From a virus, in IMG/VR virus record IMGVR_UViG_3300044638_003774, positions 1 through 23,772 of that record: a stretch of 23,772 nucleotides of DNA; one strand, written 5' to 3'. The first letter of the stretch is position 1. Each line of letters begins with the position of its first letter. A program made the translations under genes and the position numbers. Positions 6,457 to 13,185 of the stretch are shown here, in pieces. The notes beneath the pieces were generated by a model, which ran no database searches, was not told the origin of the DNA, and worked only from the letters and a program-made list of their open reading frames with translations.

Positions 6457-6677
6457 TGCCCCTCACCAACGCCGAACACCAGCGCCGCTGGAGGGAACGC
6501 CAGGCCGGCCGCCTGCCGCCTGTGGAGCGCCCCTGCTGCACTGCCTGCGGCAAGGTCCACCGTGGCGCCCATGGCGCCCTGTGTGCCAGCTGCTGGGAGC
6601 GCATCACGCCAGAGGGCAAGGCGGCTCACGCCGAGCGGGTCAGACGCGCTCAGCGCCGCAAGCGTGACGGATTGTGA
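6456..6677 (+). CDS. Small zinc-ribbon-like basic protein
   Basis: 73 residues. The N-terminus NAEHQRRWRERQAGRLPP is basic and helical. It is followed by two Cys pairs, CTAC (28-31) and CASC (43-46), about 11 residues apart, the layout of a zinc knuckle. A basic tail AHAERVRRAQRRKRDGL closes the protein. This suggests a small nucleic-acid-binding protein. The ATG overlaps the stop of the previous gene (TGATG), so expression is coupled. I do not recognise a named family. Similar short proteins starting with an N-A-E-x-Q-R-R-W/Y-R-E-R block are common next to phage replication genes. That comparison is from memory. Confidence 0.65.
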   Translation: MPLTNAEHQRRWRERQAGRLPPVERPCCTACGKVHRGAHGALCASCWERITPEGKAAHAERVRRAQRRKRDGL

Positions 6678-6765
6678 ACTGGCCGCCCTGATGGTCGTCA
6701 CGCCGTAAGGGACGCGCTAAGGTATGTGCATCGGAGGGACGCCCTCCACCACTCGCCAGCCAGCC
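6677..6765 (+). promoter_or_regulatory. Duplicated promoter-hairpin leader, copy B
   Basis: Counterpart of 5949-6037, with the same distances between all parts. It contains AACTGGCCGCCC (6677-6688), a block starting TAAGGGACGCGCTAAGG (6706-6726, 19 of 21 identical to copy A) with -10 TAAGGT (6718-6723), and a hairpin GGAGGG/CCCTCC (6733-6738/6742-6747). It ends CACTC then CAGCC directly before ATGACC. The stem sequence differs from copy A, but pairing is kept. Confidence 0.6.
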
Positions 6766-7266
6766 ATGACCGCCACCTACTTCGCCGGCCTCACCACCCC
6801 TGAAGAGATCAAGCGCGCCTACCGCGATCTCGCCCGCCAGCACCACCCCGACCTCGGCGGCGACCTGGAGACGATGAAGGCCATCAACGCCGCCTACCAC
6901 GCTGCCCTGAGCGGCCAAAACGGCAAGACCAACGACGGCCGCACCTACAAGTACAACGCCAAGTCGGAGCAAGAGATCATGGATGTGATCGCTGAACTGC
7001 TCAAGCTCCCCAACCTGGAGATCAGCCTGATCGGCTACTGGATCTGGGTGCAGGGTGACACCAAGCCCGTCAAGGATCAGCTCAAGGCTCAGCAGTGCCG
7101 CTGGCACTCCGGCCGCAGCTGCTGGTACTGGAAGCCCGCATGGTGCGGCAAGAGCCGCAGCAACCCCGGCGGGCTGGAGACGCTGGCCGCCAAGTACGGC
7201 TATCAGGGTTTCACCAGCAGCGAGGCTAAGCAGCCTGCCCAGCGCCGCCAGCTGGCCGCCGCCTAA
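6766..7266 (+). CDS. J-domain (DnaJ-like) protein with C-terminal Trp-rich domain
   Basis: 166 residues. The N-terminal J-domain is clear: TTPEEIKRAYRDLARQHHPDLGG, with the HPD tripeptide at 27-29 that activates Hsp70 ATPase, and ETMKAINAAY as the last helix. Residues 50-85 are a helical linker. The C-terminal part (86-150) has WIWVQGDTK (92-100) and CRWHSGRSCWYWKP (111-124), a pattern I recall in J-domain proteins of phages and plasmids. The protein probably recruits host DnaK to a phage complex, such as origin or replication proteins, as lambda does with host DnaJ and DnaK. That target is inference. The start at 6766 is chosen because it matches the sister leader at 6038. The in-frame ATG at 6724 lies within the promoter block. 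The transcription unit ends at the terminator at 7316. Confidence 0.87.
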   Translation: MTATYFAGLTTPEEIKRAYRDLARQHHPDLGGDLETMKAINAAYHAALSGQNGKTNDGRTYKYNAKSEQEIMDVIAELLKLPNLEISLIGYWIWVQGDTKPVKDQLKAQQCRWHSGRSCWYWKPAWCGKSRSNPGGLETLAAKYGYQGFTSSEAKQPAQRRQLAAA

Positions 7267-7315
7267 CGGCCATCCCCTACACTGCCCTCGGTGCATGGCG
7301 CATCGAGTGGACCCC

Positions 7316-7347
7316 AACCCTCGCCCTGGCAGGCGGGGGTTTTTTAT
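7316..7347 (+). terminator. Rho-independent terminator after J-domain gene
   Basis: AACCCTCGCC (7316-7325) pairs with GGCGGGGGTT (7332-7341) in a 10-bp stem with a single G-U pair. The loop is CTGGCA and a T-run ending TTTTAT follows. It lies 49 bp after the J-domain stop. TACACT at about 7279-7284 could be a -10 giving a short leader RNA ending here, but no matching -35 is evident. Confidence 0.8.
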
Positions 7348-7383
7348 GCCCGCTGGCAGACTGTGCGCAGATGCCCTGCCACC

Positions 7384-7614
7384 GTGAAACGCGCTGCCAC
7401 CCCTTGGCACCTGCTAGACCGCTCGACCCCGTGGCTGGCCTGGTGGCAGGAGCTGATCCTCAACTGGGTCAGCAGCTGGCACACCATCGGCTGCCTAACC
7501 GTCACCTCGGCCGCCGACCCTGACGAGTTCGCCGCCTGGGATCTGCCGACTGATCTGGAGCTGCAGCGGATGGAGCTGGGGGAGCTGCTGGCCGTGGGAG
7601 AGGACGACGGGTGA
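7384..7614 (+). CDS. Small Trp-rich protein of unknown function
   Basis: 76 residues if the GTG at 7384 is used. The reading frame is open further upstream to a GTG at 7291, but that would place the terminator at 7316-7347 inside the gene. A GTG at 7363 is the other option. The segment TPWHLLDRSTPWLAWWQELILNWVSSWHTIGCLTV is rich in Trp and Leu and may be a membrane-associated helix pair. The C-terminal third is acidic (DPDEFAAWDLPTDLELQRMELGELL). No family is recognised. Its stop overlaps the start region of the next gene (GTGATG), so the two are coupled. Confidence 0.5.
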   Translation: MKRAATPWHLLDRSTPWLAWWQELILNWVSSWHTIGCLTVTSAADPDEFAAWDLPTDLELQRMELGELLAVGEDDG

Positions 7615-8357
7615 TGCTGGAGCTCTCGATCACAACCAACATCCCCGATAAGGTCGGCAAGCTGGCGCTGCTGACGGATCTCCAGTTCCGCTATGCCGTG
7701 GCCCAGGCCATGACCGACAGCGCCAAGGCTGGACAGAGGGCCATCACCGACAGCATGAGCCGCTACATCGATCGGCCTACGCCATTCACCCAGCGCAGCA
7801 CCTACGTGAGCTTCGCCAACCCGAACAGGCTCAGCGCCGAGGTGGGCTTCAAGCAGTTCGCCGCCAAGGGCACGCCAGCCGGCAAGTACCTCTCGGCCAT
7901 GGCCCGTGGCGGGGACCGCTCGCACAAGCGCTCTGAGTCGGTCCTACGCGGTGCTGGCGCCATCGGCCGCGGCCAGTACATCGTGCCCCGCCGCGAGTGG
8001 CAGGGAGACCCTTACGGCAACGTCCCACGCGGCACTATGTCGATGGTGCTGAGCCAGCTGAAGGCGTATCAGGGCAGCCTGTCCTACATGAATGCCAGCG
8101 GCAGCGCACGGTCACAGCGCAAGCGGGCCCAGGCTGGCCAGTTCTTCATGTCGCGATCAGGTCGGGCGATCCTCTACCGCCCGCCTGGCGGGGACAGCCG
8201 CGACGTGGAGACGGCCTTCATGGTGCTGGACGATGCACCCAACCATGAGCAGCGCTTCCCGATCGTGCGGCTGCTGAATGAGGAGATCGACCGCACCTAT
8301 CCCCGGCTCATCAGGAGCAGCCTGGAGCGGGAGCTGAAGCGGGCTGGGTTCGGGTGA
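7614..8357 (+). CDS. Conserved prophage virion-type protein, possibly minor tail Z-like
   Basis: 247 residues from the ATG at 7614. A GTG at 7611 is equally possible because AGAGGA lies 6-9 nt upstream. Landmarks are ALLTDLQFRYAVAQAMTDSAK near the start, IDRPTPFT, KGTPAGKYL, GGDRSHKRSE and DPYGNVPRGTMSMVLSQLKAY. I know this combination (RPTPFT, KGTPAxKYL, DxYGNxxRG) from a widespread prophage protein sometimes linked with the minor tail protein Z group. The length is right, and the C-terminus is helical and basic (IRSSLERELKRAGFG). It would be a virion or assembly protein. Its position before the terminase genes is unusual for a tail gene. Family membership is likely, the exact role uncertain. 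Confidence 0.6.
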   Translation: MLELSITTNIPDKVGKLALLTDLQFRYAVAQAMTDSAKAGQRAITDSMSRYIDRPTPFTQRSTYVSFANPNRLSAEVGFKQFAAKGTPAGKYLSAMARGGDRSHKRSESVLRGAGAIGRGQYIVPRREWQGDPYGNVPRGTMSMVLSQLKAYQGSLSYMNASGSARSQRKRAQAGQFFMSRSGRAILYRPPGGDSRDVETAFMVLDDAPNHEQRFPIVRLLNEEIDRTYPRLIRSSLERELKRAGFG

Positions 8358-8418
8358 GGGCAGGTGATAGCTGTGGCTGCGGGCATGACGGTAGCGTGAT
8401 AATGGCGCGGGTCCTCCT

Positions 8419-8503
8419 GGGGAAAACGCGGACTGCGGTGTATGCGAAGTACGTCTCAAAACCAGCGGACGAATTTGAGAGCGTTTAACCCCAGATCGCA
8501 GTC
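8419..8503. other. Nested inverted repeats; candidate cos/terminase site
   Basis: Three overlapping inverted repeats lie about 80-165 bp before the TerS start. GGGGAAAACGC (8419-8429) pairs with GCGTTTAACCCC (8481-8492), with one indel. GACTGCG (8431-8437) pairs perfectly with CGCAGTC (8497-8503). ACGTCTCAAA (8451-8460) pairs with TTTGAGAGCGT (8474-8484), with one extra base. No ORF crosses the region. In lambda, cos lies just upstream of the Nu1 gene, and this phage has Nu1- and GpA-like terminase subunits, so a cohesive-end site is a reasonable inference. The cut positions cannot be read from the sequence. Confidence 0.45.
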
Positions 8504-8533
8504 AGGCACACGATCCCCCACCCCTTGTCGGCC

Positions 8534-8586
8534 CACTTAAGCAAGGCCTTAGCCTTAACTTAAATGCACGCAGGCCTGTTTAAGTG
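8534..8586. promoter_or_regulatory. Inverted repeat overlapping the TerS start codon
   Basis: The arm starting CACTTAAGCAAGGCC (8534-8548) and the arm GGCCTGTTTAAGTG (8573-8586) are inverse copies with a single indel and mismatch. The right arm ends exactly on the GTG start of terS. The 24-nt interior holds GCCTTA-type repeats (8546-8558). It could be a TerS operator, a translation-limiting stem or the TerS-binding part of cos. Confidence 0.45.
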
Positions 8587-9162
8587 CTGATCAGTTTCAG
8601 CGATTTCGCCCGATTGAAAGGTGTTTCTGCGCCAGCGGTGACGATTGCGGCAAAAAACCGAATCAAAGATGCGATCGTCGAAAACGGCGGCAAGCGCATG
8701 CTCGACCGTGACAAAGCGCTGGATCTTTGGGACCGCAACACCAAGCGCAACGGATCAGAAAAGCTGTCACCCGAGGCAAGGGCCCGCGCCCGCCGACCAC
8801 TGAAGTCTGACAACGGATCGCCGGCTGGCGAGATACTCAAGCCCACCCCTGACCAGCTCAAGACGCTGATCATGGGATTGCCTGAGGATCAGATCCCAGG
8901 ACTCGATGTCAGCCGAGAGCGCAAAGAGCACTACCTGGCCGAGGTCGCACGCATGGATGCGCTGGCCAAGCGCGGCGAGCTGGTGCCAAATGATGGCGTG
9001 ACGAAAGAGGCCAGCCGCTTGGGCCGCCAGGTCCGCGACCTGCTGCTGATCATCCCTGGCCGCAATGCGGCAAGCCTGGCGACGATGCAGGACGCCGAGG
9101 CGATCAAAGCTCTGCTGGAGGCCGAGATTCACACGGCGCTGCGAGGGCTGGCAAATGACTGA
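8584..9162 (+). CDS. terS: Terminase small subunit (Nu1-like)
   Basis: 192 residues. The N-terminus SFSDFARLKGVSAPAVTIAAKNRIKDAIV and then RMLDRDKALDLWDRN form the winged helix-turn-helix of the Nu1 family, which recognises the packaging site. Residues 60-95 are a charged, Pro-rich linker. The C-terminal part YLAEVARMDALAKRGELV ... RQVRDLLLIIPGRNAASLA is the helical oligomerisation and large-subunit-binding region typical of phage small terminases. The GTG start directly follows an in-frame TAA, and later starts would remove the recognition domain. The start lies in the right arm of an inverted repeat and lacks a Shine-Dalgarno sequence, hinting at controlled translation. It overlaps terL by 8 bp, so the subunits are made together. 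Confidence 0.85.
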   Translation: MLISFSDFARLKGVSAPAVTIAAKNRIKDAIVENGGKRMLDRDKALDLWDRNTKRNGSEKLSPEARARARRPLKSDNGSPAGEILKPTPDQLKTLIMGLPEDQIPGLDVSRERKEHYLAEVARMDALAKRGELVPNDGVTKEASRLGRQVRDLLLIIPGRNAASLATMQDAEAIKALLEAEIHTALRGLAND

Positions 9163-11020
9163 CGGTGCCGCGCTCTACCGCCAGGCGTTCATCGAGGCGC
9201 TGCAGCCGCCGCTCGACCTGACCGTCAGCGAGTGGGCGGATCAGAACCGGATCCTGACCCGCCGCAGCAGCTCTGAGCCTGGCGGCTGGCGCACTGACCG
9301 GGCGCCGTATCTGCGCGAGCCGATGGATCTGCTCAGCCCGAAGGAGAAGCGCATCAAGCGGGTGGTGCTGATCTTCGGCAGCCAGACCGGCAAGACGGAG
9401 GTGGGCCTGAACTGGCTAGGCCGCACGATCGCGCTGGACCCGTCGCCGTTCCTGGCGATGTTCCCGACCGAGAGCTTTGCCAAGCGGCAGATCCGCCAGC
9501 GCCTCACGCCGCTATTCACCGACTCCCCGGCGGTGGCGGCCAAGTCGATCAGCACAAAGTCCAGGGACGCGGCGAACGCGATGTTCCTAAAGGAGTTTCA
9601 GGGCGACATGCTGGTGAGCATCATCGGCGGCAACAGCGGCAGCGCTGCGCAGGGCATGCCGGCGCAGAACGTGTGGGCCGATGAGGTGTCATCCCTGCCG
9701 CTGGAGATGGATGACAAGGGCGACCCGCTGGAGAATGCCGAGGCCCGCCAGACCAACTTCCCCGACCGCAAGGCGCTGGTCACCTCCACCCCCGGCAGCC
9801 GCGGCGCCTGCAGGATCACCAGCGAGTTCGAGGTGCGCAGCGACCGCCGCCGCTACGGCGCCCTGATGCCCTGCTGCGGCGGCCATGCCGTGATCGAGTG
9901 GCCGCACATGGTATGGGATAAGCGCGACGGCGAGGTGTGGTGCCAATGCCCGCTATGCAATGAACGGGTGGCGCAGCACCACAAGACCGCCATGCTGGCC
10001 GGCGGGATCTGGACACCTACGGCCAAGGGCGACGGCGAGACGGCGGGCTTTCACCTGCCGGGCTGGTATGCGCCGTATGGCTGGCTGAGCTGGGAGAAGA
10101 TCCGCGATGAGTTCCTGCGCGCCAAGGCGGACCCGCTGCTGCTCAAGGGCTGGGTCAACAAGCGGGCCGCTGAGGCATGGGAGGATGAGAGCCTGGCGAA
10201 GGTGAGCGCCGATGGCTTGATGGCCCGCGTCGGCGGCTACGGCCACGGCACTTGCCCGGATGGCGTACTTGCGGTGCTGATGGCCGTGGACGTGCAGGAC
10301 ACCTGGCTGGAGGTGTCTGTGTGGGGCTACGGCCGCGGCAAGCCTGAGCAGGCCTGGCGGATCTGGCACCAGAAGATCGAGGGCGATCCGGGGCAGGATC
10401 ACGTCTGGGATCAGGTGACGACGATCCGCGAGATCGAATGGCCGCACGCAAACGGCGGCAAACTGAAGGCGATCCACTGCGCGGTTGACACCGGCGGCCA
10501 CTACACCAGTGAGGGGTATGACTACTGCCGCCGGTACGCCAAAGAGGGTGTGGTGGCTATCAAGGGCAGCAGCCAAAAGAACGCGCCGCCGCTCGGCAAA
10601 GGCTCAAAGCAGGACGTGACCTTCAGGGGCAAGACCGTGAAGGGTGGCGTCACGCTCTACATGATCGGCACGCACGCAATCAAGCGGACCATCTACAGCC
10701 GCCTCAAGATTGAAGAGCCCGGCGACGGCTACATCAACTTCGACGACGCCACCACGGAAGACTACCTGCAGGGCCTCACCTGTGAGCGGCTGCAACCGCG
10801 CTACGTGAAAGGGTTTCAAGTCTTGGAATGGGTTAAGCCCAGCGGCGCCCGCAACGAACCGCTTGACCTGAAGGTGTACTGCCTAGCGATGCTGGAGCTG
10901 CTCAAGCGCCGCTACAACCGTCAAACCATGTGGGACCAGCTGGCGGCACAACTGGCGGCCTCCGTAGCCTCTAAGGGAGAGCCCGCGCCGCGCCGGGCAC
11001 GATCATTCAAGGTGATATGA
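9155..11020 (+). CDS. terL: Terminase large subunit (GpA family)
   Basis: 621-residue packaging motor and nuclease. The ATPase half contains GSQTGKTE (75-82, Walker A), VWADEV (173-178, Walker B) and TSTPG (210-214, coupling motif). A Cys cluster PCC (239-241) with CQCPLC (263-268) is the zinc-binding element seen in GpA proteins. The nuclease half has AVDVQ (Asp379) and AVDTGGH (Asp445) as metal ligands. The length is close to lambda GpA (641). The start at 9155 overlaps the end of terS. An upstream in-frame start at 9065 lies inside terS and is not needed. The stop overlaps the next ATG (ATGA). With TerS it should cut at cos and translocate DNA through the portal. Confidence 0.96.
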   Translation: MTDGAALYRQAFIEALQPPLDLTVSEWADQNRILTRRSSSEPGGWRTDRAPYLREPMDLLSPKEKRIKRVVLIFGSQTGKTEVGLNWLGRTIALDPSPFLAMFPTESFAKRQIRQRLTPLFTDSPAVAAKSISTKSRDAANAMFLKEFQGDMLVSIIGGNSGSAAQGMPAQNVWADEVSSLPLEMDDKGDPLENAEARQTNFPDRKALVTSTPGSRGACRITSEFEVRSDRRRYGALMPCCGGHAVIEWPHMVWDKRDGEVWCQCPLCNERVAQHHKTAMLAGGIWTPTAKGDGETAGFHLPGWYAPYGWLSWEKIRDEFLRAKADPLLLKGWVNKRAAEAWEDESLAKVSADGLMARVGGYGHGTCPDGVLAVLMAVDVQDTWLEVSVWGYGRGKPEQAWRIWHQKIEGDPGQDHVWDQVTTIREIEWPHANGGKLKAIHCAVDTGGHYTSEGYDYCRRYAKEGVVAIKGSSQKNAPPLGKGSKQDVTFRGKTVKGGVTLYMIGTHAIKRTIYSRLKIEEPGDGYINFDDATTEDYLQGLTCERLQPRYVKGFQVLEWVKPSGARNEPLDLKVYCLAMLELLKRRYNRQTMWDQLAAQLAASVASKGEPAPRRARSFKVI

Positions 11021-11583
11021 CCCAGCCGGCCGAGCTCTACCAATCTGACGCGGTCTCCTGGATTGAGCTGCGCGTTCACCCTGACGCCACTGCCGTTCGC
11101 GTGTGGTTTCGCGCTGCAGCAGCTGGCGCCGGTATCGAGGCAGTGGCCACCGACACTGACGACGGCTGGAAGGTGGAGCTGAGCGCCGCCACGACGGCCA
11201 CCATGGCAGCTGGCAGCTGGGAGCTGCAGATTGTCAGCACCGTCAACGGCGCACCGCTCACCACTGGTCGCGGCAGCCTGACCGTCCGCAAGAGCCTGGC
11301 CTTCAGTGGCACCCCTGGGGCATTTGATGATCGCAGCCAGGCGCAGAAAGACCTAGAGGCGGTTGAAGAGGCGATCCGCGCCCTGGCCACGGGTGCGGTT
11401 GAGTATCAGATCGGCTCTTTAGGTTCCGGCGGCAGGAAAGTTCGCCGGGTGGACCTGCCAGATCTAATCATGTGGCGCGACCGCCTCAAGGCCGAGGTCG
11501 CCCGTGAAAAACGCGCCGAGATGATCGCGCAGGGCCTCGGCGATCCGCGCCGGCTTTATGTGCGCTTCACGGGGGTGAGCTGA
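11017..11583 (+). CDS. gpW-like head-tail connector fused to an N-terminal beta domain
   Basis: 188 residues. The C-terminal part (about 106-188), with KDLEAVEEAIRALATG, then VEYQIGS, RKVRRVDLPDLIMWRDRLKAE and DPRRLYVRF, follows the whole length of lambda gpW: a helix, a beta-hairpin and a second helix. gpW binds the portal ring and closes the filled head. The N-terminal part (about 12-92) is beta-rich (WIELRV, VRVWFRA, DGWKVEL, GSWELQIV, GRGSLTV), an immunoglobulin-like sandwich of the kind seen in tail-fibre or baseplate N-termini. Classic gpW is only about 68 residues, so this is a fusion. It overlaps terL by ATGA and the portal by TGATG. The gpW part is well supported, the beta domain is described by pattern only. 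Confidence 0.72.
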   Translation: MTQPAELYQSDAVSWIELRVHPDATAVRVWFRAAAAGAGIEAVATDTDDGWKVELSAATTATMAAGSWELQIVSTVNGAPLTTGRGSLTVRKSLAFSGTPGAFDDRSQAQKDLEAVEEAIRALATGAVEYQIGSLGSGGRKVRRVDLPDLIMWRDRLKAEVAREKRAEMIAQGLGDPRRLYVRFTGVS

Positions 11584-13127
11584 TGGGTGTTCGATCCTGG
11601 CTGCAGCGGCAGATCCTGACCACCCGGCACGGCCGACAGCAGGGCCAGCGGATGTTTGAGGGCGCCCGGCGTAACCGGCTGCTCCACGACTTGGTGGCAC
11701 CTACCACCTCCGCCGATGCCGAGCTGCGCGTCAGCCTGGCGGTGCTGCGCGACCGCTGCCATCAGCTGGTCAGGGACAACCCCTATGCCCGCCAGGCCAA
11801 GCGGACCACTCAGATCAACGTGGTGGGGCCGCGTGGGATCCAGATGCAGGGGCAGGTGATGCGCCCTAACGGCACGGAAAAGGACGTGCGCCGCAACCGG
11901 CTGCTGGAGGAAGCATGGCGCCGCTGGTGCCGGCCAGACACTTGCGACGTGGCGGGCCGGCTGTCGTTCCACGGCTTCGAGATGATGGTGGCCGGCAGCC
12001 TGCCGGAGTCGGGCGAATGCCTGATCAGGATCGTGCGGCAGCCGATGGGGCAGGGCCGCACCCCGCTGGCGCTGGAGCTGATCGAGGCGCACCAGCTAGA
12101 TGAGGACAAATCAGGCGTGAGCGACCGCGCTGGCCACGAATGGCGGCTGGGTGTCGAGATCAACCAGTGGGGCCGCCCGACCCGGTATGCAATTTTGACC
12201 CGCCACCCTGGCGATGTGGAGCTCGGCCTGAACCGCCGCGGCGTGGAGCGGAAGCACGTCCTAGTGCCGGCGGCGGACATGATCCATGTGTTCCTGCCGG
12301 AGCGGATCGGGCAGAACCGGGGCGTGCCGTGGTTGGCGTCGGTGATCACGACGGTGCATGGCCTGTCGGAATACGAAAAGGCGCATCTGACCAGGAAGCG
12401 CGTCCAGGCAGCATCGCTGGGATGGATCCGCACCCCAGACGGTGAGCTGCAGGGTGATGAGGTCAAAAACGGCCAGCAACTGTTCAACACTGAGCCCGGT
12501 AGCTGGAACATCCTCGACCCTGGCCAGGAACCGGTGCCGCCGAACTTCGGGCCGGATGATGGCCAATACCAAGCTGTGGTCAAGAATCTCACCCGGCGGT
12601 TTGCGGCTGGGTTCGGATGCAGCTACGCCACGATCAGCAAGGATTTTTCGGACACCAACTACAGCAGCATGCGCACCAGCGTGCTGGAGGATCGCGACCA
12701 CTGGCGGGTGGTGCAGAGCGCGATCATTGAGGTGTTCCACCAGCGCGTATTTGAAGAGTGGCTACGCGCTGCGATGCTGGCGGGTGAATTGCCGTCGCCT
12801 GCATTCTCCGATTATTGGACTCGCCCAGAAAGGTATAACGCTCCACGCTGGCAGGCTAGATCATGGGACTGGGTGGACCCAGTTAAGGATGTTTCCGCCA
12901 TGGAAAAAGCCAAGGCGATGCTACTGAAATCTCACAGCGAGCTGATAACTGAATACAGCGGCGAGCAGTTTGAGCAGGTGATGGCGCAAATCGCCATGGA
13001 GAACGAGCTGAAAGAATCACTGGGCCTGATGCCCACCGTCGAGCAACCGCCTGAGCCCGTGGTGGAGCCGCCTGAGCCGGAAGAGGATGACGACGAAGAC
13101 GAAGACGCCGCAGATGATGTAGAATAG
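11583..13127 (+). CDS. Portal protein (lambda GpB family)
   Basis: 514 residues. The protein forms the dodecameric ring at one capsid vertex through which DNA enters. The family landmarks are present: R-x-x-A-R near the start (MFEGARRNRL), RDNPYARQAKRTTQINVVGPRG, a GESGECLIR-like core (LPESGECLIR), LELIEAHQLD, VLVPAADMIHVF, GVPWLASVI, NYSSMRTSVLEDRDHW and SWDWVDPVKD. The C-terminus is strongly acidic (EEDDDEDEDAADD), as often in portals with C-terminal cleavage or charge tails. The length is near lambda GpB (533). It starts in a TGATG overlap with the connector gene. It is separated from the protease-capsid gene by an inserted HNH endonuclease. Confidence 0.95.
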   Translation: MGVRSWLQRQILTTRHGRQQGQRMFEGARRNRLLHDLVAPTTSADAELRVSLAVLRDRCHQLVRDNPYARQAKRTTQINVVGPRGIQMQGQVMRPNGTEKDVRRNRLLEEAWRRWCRPDTCDVAGRLSFHGFEMMVAGSLPESGECLIRIVRQPMGQGRTPLALELIEAHQLDEDKSGVSDRAGHEWRLGVEINQWGRPTRYAILTRHPGDVELGLNRRGVERKHVLVPAADMIHVFLPERIGQNRGVPWLASVITTVHGLSEYEKAHLTRKRVQAASLGWIRTPDGELQGDEVKNGQQLFNTEPGSWNILDPGQEPVPPNFGPDDGQYQAVVKNLTRRFAAGFGCSYATISKDFSDTNYSSMRTSVLEDRDHWRVVQSAIIEVFHQRVFEEWLRAAMLAGELPSPAFSDYWTRPERYNAPRWQARSWDWVDPVKDVSAMEKAKAMLLKSHSELITEYSGEQFEQVMAQIAMENELKESLGLMPTVEQPPEPVVEPPEPEEDDDEDEDAADDVE

Positions 13128-13140
13128 GTGTGCCCCGGCG

Positions 13141-13181
13141 CTGTGTCACCAGCCCGAGGCTTGACCAACCTGAGGACACAG
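13141..13181 (+). promoter_or_regulatory. Stem that partly sequesters the HNH gene ribosome site
   Basis: CTGTGTC (13141-13147) and GACACAG (13175-13181) are perfect 7-bp arms with a 27-nt loop. The Shine-Dalgarno-like GAGGA (13172-13176) before the ATG at 13186 runs into the right arm. Such a stem would limit translation from long late transcripts. Confidence 0.35.
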
Positions 13182-13185
13182 GCCG

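Noticed and set aside
9065-9154. Upstream start for the terminase large subunit
   Set aside because: It would bury 30 codons inside terS. The ATG at 9155 gives the normal length and a short coupled overlap.
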